From contig JBMNRC010000003.1 of the NCBI GenBank assembly GCA_050944455.1, positions 1 through 64,000 of the forward strand: a DNA stretch of 64,000 bases, read 5' to 3'. The notes beneath the pieces are model-generated. The model did no database searches and was not told where the DNA came from. It saw only the letters and a program-made list of their open reading frames with translations. Below are positions 35,227-44,000 of this stretch, in pieces (within the stretch, counting starts at the first letter, position 1; each line of letters starts with the position of its first letter). Source of the DNA: Anthropogastromicrobium sp050944455 (GTDB lineage: Bacteria > Bacillota > Clostridia > Lachnospirales > Lachnospiraceae). A program made the translations under genes and the position numbers.

Positions 35227-35387
35227 AATTGAGATGTGACAGAGCAGGAAAAAGAGCCGGCACGGAGCTGTCCGCAGGGAATTTCCTGCAGTACAGAACC
35301 TGCCCGGCGCGGGATTACCGGACAGCGCGCCGGGACTCATGGCCAGGGTTTCTGGGGCCTGCAGCCGCCGGGCGGAAGGGAGACGGA

Positions 35388-36335
35388 ATGAGCGGAGTGA
35401 CGATCACGGCGCTGATCAACAAGATGAATCTGCAGCTGCTCACCAAAGAAATCGATACGGACAAAATCCGGCTGTATCACCCGGATGTCAACAGGCCGGC
35501 ACTGCAGCTGGCCGGCTATTATGATTATTTCGACAAGGAAAGAATCCAGATTATCGGCCTTGTGGAGTATAATTTCCTGAAAACGCTGGACCCGGCGCTC
35601 CGCGCCGGGAGATCCGACAGGCTTCTGCAGAGCGGGATACCGGGGATTATCTTCAGCCGGGGCAATCTTCCGGACAGCCATTTTCTGGACACCGCGGAAC
35701 AGTTCTGCGTGCCGATCATGGTTTCCGACAAGACGACTTCCCAGCTGATGTATGAAATTATCCGCTGGCTCAACGTCGAACTGGCGCCGACGATCACCAT
35801 TCACGGAGTCCTTGTCGATGTTTACGGCGAAGGGGTTCTGATCACCGGTGAGAGCGGCATCGGAAAAAGCGAGACGGCCCTGGAACTGATCAAGCGGGGT
35901 CACCGGCTGGTTTCGGACGATGTCGTGGAAATCCGCAAAGTCAGCGATGACACGCTGGTAGGCTCCGCCCCGGGGATCACCAGGCATTTTATTGAGCTGA
36001 GAGGCATCGGCATCATCGATGTCAAAACATTGTTCGGCGTCGAGAGCGTGAAGAACACCCAGTCGATCGACATGGTCATCAACCTGGAGGACTGGAATAA
36101 GGACAAGGAGTATGACCGCCTCGGCCTGGAGGATCATTACACCGAATTTCTCGGAAACAAAGTCATCTGCCACAACATTCCGATCAGGCCGGGCAGAAAT
36201 GTAGCCATCATCGTCGAGTGCGCCGCGGTCAACTACCGGCAGAAGAAGATGGGTTATAACGCGGCGCAGGAGCTTTACAACCGTGTGCAGGCAAATCTCA
36301 CCCGCGGCAGTGAGGACGGGGAAGGCCGGGACTGA
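35388..36335 (+). CDS. hprK: HPr(Ser) kinase/phosphorylase
   Basis: Phosphorylates HPr and Crh on Ser46 and can reverse this, so setting carbon catabolite repression through CcpA in Firmicutes. The 315-residue product has the Walker A loop GESGIGKS (154-161), the following SDDVVEIR segment, and the signature IELRGIGIIDVKTLFG. ATG 35388 has GAAGGGAGA upstream; an open frame extends to 35229 but the added residues are not family-like. The same operon encodes an HPr-like protein with Ser46 kept, its likely substrate. murB follows after two bases. Confidence 0.97.
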   Translation: MSGVTITALINKMNLQLLTKEIDTDKIRLYHPDVNRPALQLAGYYDYFDKERIQIIGLVEYNFLKTLDPALRAGRSDRLLQSGIPGIIFSRGNLPDSHFLDTAEQFCVPIMVSDKTTSQLMYEIIRWLNVELAPTITIHGVLVDVYGEGVLITGESGIGKSETALELIKRGHRLVSDDVVEIRKVSDDTLVGSAPGITRHFIELRGIGIIDVKTLFGVESVKNTQSIDMVINLEDWNKDKEYDRLGLEDHYTEFLGNKVICHNIPIRPGRNVAIIVECAAVNYRQKKMGYNAAQELYNRVQANLTRGSEDGEGRD

Positions 36336-36337
36336 TC

Positions 36338-37273
36338 ATGGACAGATTTCTGATTCCGGCGGCTGATGAGTGTCGAAACATTGTTGCAAAAGAGGATTAC
36401 GCCGAAAACGTTTCTATGGCGCAGCTGTGCACGTTCCAGGCGGGAGGACCGGCAGCCTGCTTCGTTTCGCCGGACGGTGAGGATCAGCTCCGGGCTGTCC
36501 TCGGCGTCTGCAGAAAGTACGGAGTCCCGCATCAGATCTTCGGGCGGGGAAGCAATTTTCTTTTTGCCGATTCCGGATACCGCGGAATTGTGATCGGCAT
36601 GAGAAAACACTTTTCAGGCCTCTCGGCGGACCCGGAGACAGGGATTGTCACCGCCCAGGCCGGGGCCCTTCTTTCGGCCGCGGCGCAGAGCGCCCTGGCC
36701 GCGTCCCTGACAGGGCTGGAGTTTGCTTCCGGGATTCCCGGAACGGCGGGCGGAGGCGTGCGGATGAACGCCGGAGCCTACGGCGGAGAGATGAAGCAGG
36801 TGCTGATCGATGTCACGGCGATGGACGAGGGGGGTAAAATCCATGCGGTTTCTGCGGAGGACGCGGATCTGTCCTACCGGCACAGCCTGTTCGCGGAAAA
36901 CGGCTGGGTGATCCTGTCCTGCAGAATGCAGCTGGCGCACGGCGATCCGGAGGCAATCAGGGCTGCGATGAATGACCTGAACAGCCGCCGGCGGGCGAAA
37001 CAGCCGCTCGAATACGGGAGCGCCGGGAGCACATTCCTGCGCCCGGCCGGCCATTTCGCCGGGCAGCTGATTGAGCAGGCGGGGCTGATGGGATATACCG
37101 TCGGCGGCGCGCGCGTCTCGGAGAAACACGCCGGGTTTGTGATCAACGGGGGCAATGCCACAGCCTCCGACATCATGGCGGTGATCCGTCATGTCCAGGC
37201 GGAAGTTCTGCGGACTTCGGGCGTGAGACTTGAGACGGAAGTATGCCTTGCCGGGGATTTCGATGAAGAGTAG
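36338..37273 (+). CDS. murB: UDP-N-acetylmuramate dehydrogenase
   Basis: Flavoenzyme that reduces UDP-GlcNAc-enolpyruvate to UDP-MurNAc with NADPH. The 311-residue product is a type II MurB: FAD-binding GRGSNFLFADSGYRG, GIPGTAGGGVRMNAGAYGGE, and the catalytic Ser in GSAGSTFLRP (probably S231). The N-terminal TFQAGGPA replaces the commoner TFxxGGxA with only small changes. It is packed between hprK and rapZ, the usual Clostridia order. Confidence 0.96.
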   Translation: MDRFLIPAADECRNIVAKEDYAENVSMAQLCTFQAGGPAACFVSPDGEDQLRAVLGVCRKYGVPHQIFGRGSNFLFADSGYRGIVIGMRKHFSGLSADPETGIVTAQAGALLSAAAQSALAASLTGLEFASGIPGTAGGGVRMNAGAYGGEMKQVLIDVTAMDEGGKIHAVSAEDADLSYRHSLFAENGWVILSCRMQLAHGDPEAIRAAMNDLNSRRRAKQPLEYGSAGSTFLRPAGHFAGQLIEQAGLMGYTVGGARVSEKHAGFVINGGNATASDIMAVIRHVQAEVLRTSGVRLETEVCLAGDFDEE

Positions 37274-37321
37274 AGCGGCGCGGAAGCAGCCCGTCTGAGG
37301 CTTTCAGGGGGAAAAGGGATC

Positions 37322-38236
37322 ATGGATATTGTCATCGTTACGGGAATGAGCGGAGCGGGAAAATCAACTGCCATGAATTTTCTGGAGGACTTCGGCTATT
37401 ACTGTGTGGACAACATGCCGGTCCCTCTGATCAGCACTTTTATCTCGCTCGCCATGACTTCCTCGGGAAAGGAGTACCAGCGCATCGCCCTGGGCATCGA
37501 CATCCGCAGCCGGAAAAATCTGCCCCGGCTGGCCGGCGTCATCGATGAGCTGAAACAGGACAATGTCGGGTGCAAGATCCTGTACCTTGACGCCCCCGAC
37601 GATGTGCTGGTCAAACGCTACAAGGAAACCCGGCGGACCCATCCGCTGGCGGCCGACGGCGGGAAGATGAGAATTGAGGACGCGATCGCCGCCGAGCGCA
37701 AAAGCATGGAGCCGCTCCGCCGGAGGGCGGATACAGTGATCAATACGGGCCATCTGCTCACCAGGGAACTCCGGAGCCAGCTCACGGATATTCTGTTCAA
37801 TGGGGAGAAGTTCAACAATCTGTCTGTCACCGTCGTGTCCTTCGGATTCAAATACGGCATTCCGACGGACGCCGACCTGGTGTTCGATGTCAGGTTCATG
37901 CCGAATCCCTATTATTATGACAATATGAGGCGTCTCACCGGCCTGGACGAGCCGGTCAGGAAATTCGTGCTCGGCTTTCCGGAGGTGCAGACGTTTCTGG
38001 ACAAGCTGGAAGACCTGCTGGTTTTCCTGATTCCTTCGTACATCAGGGAAGGAAAAACCCAGCTGGTGATCGGGATCGGATGCACCGGCGGACAGCATCG
38101 CTCGGTAACGATCGCTGCGGAAATTTCCGAACGCCTCCGCAAAGTGGAAGGATGCGGAGTGAGCGTGGATCACCGCGATATCTACAAGGACCTGGAAAAG
38201 AATCTGGCAAGACCCGGTCATCCGGCCGGAAGGTAA
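37322..38236 (+). CDS. rapZ: RNase adapter/nucleotide-binding protein RapZ (YvcJ)
   Basis: ATP/GTP-binding protein; in E. coli it senses glucosamine 6-phosphate and guides RNase E to the sRNA GlmZ, while in Bacillus YvcJ is linked to competence. The 304-residue product has Walker A GMSGAGKS (8-15), FGYYCVDNMP, and the C-terminal GIGCTGGQHRSVT motif. In many Firmicutes yvcK (glmR) stands between rapZ and whiA; here whiA follows directly after 11 bases. The regulatory target in this organism is unknown. Confidence 0.95.
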   Translation: MDIVIVTGMSGAGKSTAMNFLEDFGYYCVDNMPVPLISTFISLAMTSSGKEYQRIALGIDIRSRKNLPRLAGVIDELKQDNVGCKILYLDAPDDVLVKRYKETRRTHPLAADGGKMRIEDAIAAERKSMEPLRRRADTVINTGHLLTRELRSQLTDILFNGEKFNNLSVTVVSFGFKYGIPTDADLVFDVRFMPNPYYYDNMRRLTGLDEPVRKFVLGFPEVQTFLDKLEDLLVFLIPSYIREGKTQLVIGIGCTGGQHRSVTIAAEISERLRKVEGCGVSVDHRDIYKDLEKNLARPGHPAGR

Positions 38237-38247
38237 GGAGAACCGAT

Positions 38248-39186
38248 ATGTCTGATTCCTTTTCTGCAAAAGTAAGATCCGAGCTGCTGAAGGAGGTTCC
38301 CGATTCACGGAGCGGCCGGCTCGCCGAGATGAGCGCGGTGCTCATGATCTGCGGAAAAATCGGGCTGGAAGAGAACGGCCCGGTGCTGGTCATCCACGCG
38401 GAGAATGAGGAGCTTCTCAGAAAATGCTTTACAATTTTCTCCAAAGCATTTACACTTAGGAACGCTGACGCTGTTTTCACGCCGGGGAGGCTGAGAGTCC
38501 TTCCCCCGGCTTCCGAAAAGATCCTGATGGCGGTCAAGTGGCAGAAAGGTGACGGATTCTGCCGCAGAGACACGGCCGACAGGCGCCTTCTCACCGAGGA
38601 CAGCAGCCGCAGGGCATATCTCAGGGGATGTTTTCTGACCTGCGGGTCGATCACCAATCCGTCGAGATTCTATCACTGTGAATTCGCCTGTCCGTCAGAG
38701 GATACGGCGGCGCAGATTATCAGCGTTCTCAGGGAATTCGGCATCGAGGCCCGCACGGTCATCCGCAAAAAACAGCATGTGGTCTACATCAAGGAGGGCA
38801 ATCAGATCTCTGATCTGCTCAAGGTGATGGGAGCCGACGAGGCTATCCTGGCATTCGAAAATGTCAGGGTGATCAAAGATGTCCGCAACCGTGTCAACCG
38901 CAGGGTAAACTGCGAGACGGCGAATCTGTACAAGACTTCGGCCGCGGCCGCGGCACAGCTTAAGGACATTGAGATCATTGAGAAATCTGGCGGCATTGAT
39001 TCCCTGCCGGAAAATCTGGCGGATGCCGCGGAGGCAAGGCTCAGCTGTCCGGACGCATCGCTCACGGAACTCGGCGGGATGATGAACCCGCCGGTGGGAA
39101 AGTCCGGTATGAACCATCGTTTCAGAAAAATCCATGAAATCGCGGAACAGTCAGAATTCCGGCAGGAGGTAGTTTCACATGACTGA
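38248..39186 (+). CDS. whiA: DNA-binding protein WhiA
   Basis: Homologue of the Streptomyces sporulation regulator WhiA and Bacillus YvcL, which affects division and chromosome segregation. The 312-residue product has the LAGLIDADG-like N-terminal domain (RRAYLRGCFLTCGSITNP; a non-nuclease version) and the C-terminal helix-turn-helix (SLTELGGMMNPPVGKSGMNH). ATG 38248 has AAGGAG seven bases upstream; the open frame further up overlaps rapZ. The HPr gene starts within its last codons. Confidence 0.96.
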   Translation: MSDSFSAKVRSELLKEVPDSRSGRLAEMSAVLMICGKIGLEENGPVLVIHAENEELLRKCFTIFSKAFTLRNADAVFTPGRLRVLPPASEKILMAVKWQKGDGFCRRDTADRRLLTEDSSRRAYLRGCFLTCGSITNPSRFYHCEFACPSEDTAAQIISVLREFGIEARTVIRKKQHVVYIKEGNQISDLLKVMGADEAILAFENVRVIKDVRNRVNRRVNCETANLYKTSAAAAAQLKDIEIIEKSGGIDSLPENLADAAEARLSCPDASLTELGGMMNPPVGKSGMNHRFRKIHEIAEQSEFRQEVVSHD

Positions 39187-39448
39187 GAGAGAAGTGGTCG
39201 CAAACATCGCGAACGGAACGGAAGCCCGCCCGGTCGCAGTCCTGGTACAGCTGGCAAGTGAATTCCAGAGCCATATCATGCTCGTGTGCGGTACCCGCAA
39301 GGTGAACGCAAAAAGCATTATGGGCCTGATGGCGCTCGGCCTCCGCACGGGAGACAGCGTGAAAGTCCAGGCGGAAGGGCCGGACGAAGAGCAGGCGGCC
39401 GAAAAAATCGCGGGCTATCTGTCCGGAAAGCCCGGGAAAAAGCAGTGA
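39179..39448 (+). CDS. crh: Crh-like HPr family protein with Glu in place of His15
   Basis: An 89-residue HPr-fold protein. In PTS HPr, His15 takes phosphate from enzyme I; here the matching segment reads NGTEARP, so position 15 is Glu. The regulatory Ser46 is kept in VNAKSIMGLM. This pattern matches Crh (Gln15 in Bacillus), which works only as a CcpA corepressor after HprK phosphorylation. AGGAGGT (39164-39170) lies eight bases before ATG 39179, which overlaps the whiA end by eight bases. hprK is in the same operon. A PTS role is unlikely; catabolite control is inferred. The 163-base gap to lepB holds an imperfect hairpin (39472-39507) and no clear promoter. Confidence 0.9.
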   Translation: MTEREVVANIANGTEARPVAVLVQLASEFQSHIMLVCGTRKVNAKSIMGLMALGLRTGDSVKVQAEGPDEEQAAEKIAGYLSGKPGKKQ

Positions 39449-39611
39449 GACCGCTGCCGCTGCAGGAAAACGCGGCGGAAGGACATGACACGGCAGATGT
39501 CCGCCGCTGAACGTGGCGGTGCGGGCCGTCGGAAACTCCGCCGGCAGCGGCTGCCGCGCAGAGGGATTCAGATAAAGATCAGCGCAGTTTTGCGCGGGGA
39601 GAATACCGAAT

Positions 39612-40232
39612 ATGGATCAGAATGAACAGGAACCGGAGTCAGGAAAGGAACTGGAGGAGCAGGCCGGGCAGACACCCGGAAAAGAGAAGAAGAACAGGCC
39701 GAAGAGCACTCTGAGAAATGTTCTCGACTACGTCATCTGGATTGCGGCAGCCGCCGCGATCGCCCTGTTTATCAACAGTTTTATCCTGCTCAACGCGAGA
39801 ATCCCCAGCGGGTCCATGGAGAATACGATCATGACGGGCGACCGCGTTTTCGGTTTCCGCCTGGCCTATGTGTTTTCAGAACCGCAGCGCGGAGACATCA
39901 TTATTTTCAAGTACCCGGATGATGAGTCGCAGAACTTTATCAAGAGAATCATAGGGCTTCCGGGAGAAACCCTGGAGATCAGGGAGGGTGTGGTCTACAT
40001 CGACGGGGAACCGCTGGACGAGCCTTACCTGAAGGAAACACCCGCGGCTGAAAACCTCGGCCCGTACGAGATTCCCGAGGGGTGCTATTTTGTGATGGGT
40101 GATAACCGCAACAATTCCAGGGATTCGCGCCGATGGACAAATACCTATGTCGCGAGGGATAAAATCCTGGCGAGGGCCGTGTGGAGGTACTGGAAAGGCT
40201 TCAAAGTTTTCGGCCATCAAAGCTACGATTAA
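39612..40232 (+). CDS. lepB: Signal peptidase I
   Basis: Membrane serine protease that removes signal peptides from exported proteins. The 206-residue product has an acidic/basic N-terminus, one transmembrane helix (about 38-58), then the catalytic pair S68 in IPSGSM and K111 in FIKRIIGLPGE, and the MGDNRNNSRDSR motif. The size and single helix are typical for Gram-positive SipS-type enzymes. GGGGAG precedes ATG 39612. A strong terminator follows within five bases of the stop. Confidence 0.96.
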   Translation: MDQNEQEPESGKELEEQAGQTPGKEKKNRPKSTLRNVLDYVIWIAAAAAIALFINSFILLNARIPSGSMENTIMTGDRVFGFRLAYVFSEPQRGDIIIFKYPDDESQNFIKRIIGLPGETLEIREGVVYIDGEPLDEPYLKETPAAENLGPYEIPEGCYFVMGDNRNNSRDSRRWTNTYVARDKILARAVWRYWKGFKVFGHQSYD

Positions 40233-40236
40233 AGGC

Positions 40237-40270
40237 AAACTCCCAAACCACGCGGTTCGGGAGTTTTTTT
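40237..40270 (+). terminator. Strong intrinsic terminator between lepB and dnaE
   Basis: AAACTCCC (40237-40244) pairs with GGGAGTTT (40259-40266), with AACC/GGTT inside across one mismatch, followed by T to 40270. It ends only 28 bases before the dnaE start. Confidence 0.95.
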
Positions 40271-40298
40271 CAACACATTTCGGCAGCGGAGATCAGAA

Positions 40299-43200
40299 AT
40301 GGCATTTACGCATCTTCATGTGCACACAGAATACAGCCTGCTGGACGGCTCCTGCAAAATCCCGGAGCTGATCGCGCGGGCGAAGGAACTCGGGATGAAA
40401 AATCTCGCGATCACGGACCACGGCGTGATGTACGGCGTCATCGATTTTTATAAGGCGGCCGTCGAAGCCGGGATCAATCCGGTGATCGGCTGCGAAGTGT
40501 ATGTGGCTCCGGGGTCCCGGTTCGACAGGGATCCGGCGCGGTCCGCGGATACCCGCTATTATCACCTGATCCTTCTGGCGGAGAACGACCTCGGATACCA
40601 CAACCTGATGAAGATTGTCTCGAGGGGATTCACCGAGGGCTACTTCTATAAACCCAGGGTGGACAAGGAACTTCTGCGGGAATTCCACGACGGTCTTATC
40701 GCGTCGAGCGCCTGCCTGGCCGGGGAAATCGCGAGGGACATCACGCGCGGCCTGTATGAGGAGGCCAGGAACGCGGCGCTGGAGTATCAGGATATTTTCG
40801 GGGAGGGAAATTTTTATCTCGAACTGCAGGACCACGGACTGCCGGGACAGCAGGAAGTCAATCAGGCACTGCTGCGGATTCACGCGGAGACCGGCATTCC
40901 GCTGATCGCGACCAACGACGTCCACTACATCAGCGAGGAGGATGCGGGACCGCACGACGTGCTGCTCTGCCTGCAGACCGGAAAAAAACTCTCGGACGAA
41001 AACCGGCTGCGCTATGAGGGAGGCCAGTTCTACCTGAAGTCGGAGGAGCAGATGCGCGCGCTGTTCCCTTACGCGCAGGAGGCGATCGACAACACCGAGA
41101 AGATCGCGGAACGCTGCCATGTGGAGATCCGGTTTCACGAGAGAAAACTGCCGAAGTATGCGGTACCGGAAGGTTATACCTCCTACGGGTACCTGGAATC
41201 GCTGTGCCGGAAGGGCATGACAGACCGCTACGGGGAAAATCCGCCGAAGGAACTGTGGGACCGCCTGTACTATGAACTCGGCGTCATCAAAAACATGGGT
41301 TTCGTGGATTATTTCCTGATCGTCTGGGATTATGTCAATTTCGCCAAGAGCCATGAGATCATGGTAGGCCCCGGCAGGGGATCGGCGGCCGGGAGCATCG
41401 TTTCCTACACCCTCAAGATCACGGACATCGACCCGATCCGCTACCAGCTGATTTTCGAGCGTTTCCTGAATCCCGAGCGTGTTTCCATGCCGGATATCGA
41501 CGTGGATTTCTGCTACGAACGGCGGCAGGAAGTGATCGACTACGTGGTGCAAAAATACGGCAAGGAGGAAGTTGTCCAGATTGTCACCTTCGGTACCCTG
41601 GCGGCGAAAGGTGTGATCCGCGATGTGGGCCGCGTAATGGATCTGCCCTATTCGCGCTGCGACCAGATCGCCCGGATGATTCCCAATGAGCTCAATATCA
41701 CAATAGACAGGGCCATGGAGGTCAACAGCGAGCTGAAGAGCCTGTATCAGTCGGACCCTGAAGTCCACAAACTGATCGATACCGCGAAGCGGCTCGAAGG
41801 GCTGCCGCGCCACACCTCCATGCACGCGGCCGGCGTCGTGATCGCGTCCAGGCCCGTGGAGGAGTATGTCCCGCTGTCCCGCGGGACGGACGGTGCCGTG
41901 ACCACCCAGTACACGATGACAGCCCTGGAAGAACTGGGCCTTCTGAAGATGGACTTCCTGGGGCTCAGAACCCTCACGGTGCTGCGCGACGCCTGCCGGA
42001 ACATCACGCGGACAACCGGCCGGAAATTCACACTGGATGAAATCAGGATGGATGACGCGAAAGTCTTTGACTATATCGGGACCGGAAACTGCGAAGGCAT
42101 TTTCCAGCTTGAGAGCTCCGGGATGAAATCTTTCATGAAGGAACTCCGCCCGTCGTCCCTGGAAGACCTGATCGCCGGCATCTCGCTGTACCGTCCGGGC
42201 CCCATGGATTTCATCCCGCGCTATCTCGAGGGAAAGAACCACCCGGAGACGATTCATTACGAATGTCCGCAGATGGAGCCGATCCTGAAGGCGACTTACG
42301 GCTGCATTGTCTATCAGGAGCAGGTCATGCAGATCGTCCGCGACCTGGCAGGTTTTTCGATGGGACGAAGCGACCAGGTGCGCCGCGCCATGTCCAAAAA
42401 GAAGACAGCCGTGATGAACGCGGAGCGGCAGAATTTCGTGTATGGAAGCGAGGAGCTCGGCATCCCCGGCTGCGTCCGCAACGGAATCGACGAGCAGACC
42501 GCCAACCATATTTACGACGAAATGATCGATTTCGCCCGGTACGCGTTCAATAAAAGCCACGCCGCCTGCTATGCCGTCATCTCGTTCCAGACGGCCTGGC
42601 TCAAATATTACTATCCGGTGGAGTTCATGGCCGCCCTGATGACCTCGGTGATCGACAATCCGGCCAAGGTCTCGGAGTATATTCTGGTGTGCCGGCGCAT
42701 GGGGCTGACTCTTGTTCCCCCGGATATCAATGAGGGCGAGCGGGGATTCTCGGTGGCGGATGGAAAGATAGTGTTCGCCCTTTCGGCCATCAAAAGCATC
42801 GGCGGCGGGGCAATCGACCAGCTGGTGGAGGAGCGGAGGAAGCACGGCGCTTTCCGCAGTTTCAGCGATTTTCTGTCCAGGATGCAGGGGGCGGACCTGA
42901 ACCGCAGGGCAATCGAAAACCTGATCAAGGCCGGCGCCTGCGACAGCCTTCCGGGCAACCGGAGGCAGAAGATGAACGCGCTCCCGGTGATGATGGATCA
43001 GCTCGCCAGAGGCAGCAAAGAGATAATTGCCGGCCAGATGAGCCTGTTCGACCTGCTGGAGGGCGACGACCGCGAGCCGTTTGAGGAGAAGCTGCCGGAT
43101 CTGCCGGAGTATGACAGGGGAACCCTGCTGGCTTTTGAGAAAGAAGTGCTCGGGATTTACCTGTCCGGCCATCCGCTGGAGGAGGACCTTCCGCTCCTGA

Positions 43201-43796
43201 AGCGCAACTGTACGGCGGCGAGCACGGATTTCGCGGTTGACGGGGAAACCGGGAATGCAAACGTCTCCGACGGGGATTATGTAGTCGTGGGCGGAATGAT
43301 CGCCGGGAAGAGCGTGAAAACGACGCGCAATGACCAGCAGATGGCCTTTGTGACACTGGAAGACATCAGCGGAACCCTGGAAATTCTGTTTTTCCCGAAA
43401 ATGTATGAAAAATACCGGCCGTACCTGACGGATGACCGAAAAATCCTGGTGCGGGGCAGGGTCTCGCTGGGGGACGACGCCCAGGGAAAGCTGATCTGCG
43501 ACAGCGTGAAAGCGTTCGATGAAATCCCGAAGGAGATCTGGGTTCGTTTTTCGGACTACCAGGCGTATCAGGAAGCTGAGCCCAGGCTCCTGCGCGACAT
43601 CCGTGAGAACAGGGAGTACGGCGCGGGGAAGGACAGGATTGTCGTGTATCTGGAGAAAGGAAGACAGTACCGGAAACCGGAGAACGGGCGCGGTGTGTCT
43701 GCCGATCCCGGGTTCCTGGACCGGCTCAGGCAGGATTTCGGCGAGAAGGAAGTGGCGGTTGTGACGGAGAAAGTCAGCTGGCGGACCGGCGGCTGA
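40299..43796 (+). CDS. dnaE: DNA polymerase III alpha subunit, DnaE type
   Basis: Replicative polymerase subunit; in Bacillota it works beside PolC, for example extending lagging-strand primers. The 1165-residue product has an N-terminal PHP domain (HLHVHTEYSLLDG), the palm with PDIDVDF (398-404, catalytic D399 and D401), the helix-hairpin-helix region and a C-terminal OB fold. There is no exonuclease domain, as expected for DnaE. ATG 40299 has GGAG upstream. It follows a strong terminator by 28 bases, so its own promoter must lie inside lepB or expression depends on readthrough. Confidence 0.97.
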   Translation: MAFTHLHVHTEYSLLDGSCKIPELIARAKELGMKNLAITDHGVMYGVIDFYKAAVEAGINPVIGCEVYVAPGSRFDRDPARSADTRYYHLILLAENDLGYHNLMKIVSRGFTEGYFYKPRVDKELLREFHDGLIASSACLAGEIARDITRGLYEEARNAALEYQDIFGEGNFYLELQDHGLPGQQEVNQALLRIHAETGIPLIATNDVHYISEEDAGPHDVLLCLQTGKKLSDENRLRYEGGQFYLKSEEQMRALFPYAQEAIDNTEKIAERCHVEIRFHERKLPKYAVPEGYTSYGYLESLCRKGMTDRYGENPPKELWDRLYYELGVIKNMGFVDYFLIVWDYVNFAKSHEIMVGPGRGSAAGSIVSYTLKITDIDPIRYQLIFERFLNPERVSMPDIDVDFCYERRQEVIDYVVQKYGKEEVVQIVTFGTLAAKGVIRDVGRVMDLPYSRCDQIARMIPNELNITIDRAMEVNSELKSLYQSDPEVHKLIDTAKRLEGLPRHTSMHAAGVVIASRPVEEYVPLSRGTDGAVTTQYTMTALEELGLLKMDFLGLRTLTVLRDACRNITRTTGRKFTLDEIRMDDAKVFDYIGTGNCEGIFQLESSGMKSFMKELRPSSLEDLIAGISLYRPGPMDFIPRYLEGKNHPETIHYECPQMEPILKATYGCIVYQEQVMQIVRDLAGFSMGRSDQVRRAMSKKKTAVMNAERQNFVYGSEELGIPGCVRNGIDEQTANHIYDEMIDFARYAFNKSHAACYAVISFQTAWLKYYYPVEFMAALMTSVIDNPAKVSEYILVCRRMGLTLVPPDINEGERGFSVADGKIVFALSAIKSIGGGAIDQLVEERRKHGAFRSFSDFLSRMQGADLNRRAIENLIKAGACDSLPGNRRQKMNALPVMMDQLARGSKEIIAGQMSLFDLLEGDDREPFEEKLPDLPEYDRGTLLAFEKEVLGIYLSGHPLEEDLPLLKRNCTAASTDFAVDGETGNANVSDGDYVVVGGMIAGKSVKTTRNDQQMAFVTLEDISGTLEILFFPKMYEKYRPYLTDDRKILVRGRVSLGDDAQGKLICDSVKAFDEIPKEIWVRFSDYQAYQEAEPRLLRDIRENREYGAGKDRIVVYLEKGRQYRKPENGRGVSADPGFLDRLRQDFGEKEVAVVTEKVSWRTGG

Positions 43797-43827
43797 CGGA
43801 AAAGGAAGCGGCAGCAGTACTTTTTTA

Positions 43828-43856
43828 TTGAAATCTTCCCCTGAATGCCGTATGAT
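43828..43856 (+). promoter_or_regulatory. Promoter of pfkA
   Basis: TTGAAA (43828-43833), a 17-base spacer and TATGAT (43851-43856), 31 bases after the dnaE stop. Leader of about 140 bases. Confidence 0.85.
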
Positions 43857-44000
43857 AGGGAAGAACTGAAAAGATTACAGGCGCAGACTGACTGTCGGCG
43901 GCCGGCCCCGCGGATATGGCATCCATTTCGGCAGGCGCGCGCGTTTCTCCCCGGCCGGCGGACAGTTCTGCGGAACTTACAGAATCCGGAGGTCATCAGT

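Noticed and set aside
40293..43172. Long open frame of 959 codons on the - strand opposite dnaE
   Set aside because: It mirrors the codon pattern of dnaE; high GC at third positions keeps the opposite strand free of stops. No family-like motifs and the + strand gene is certain.
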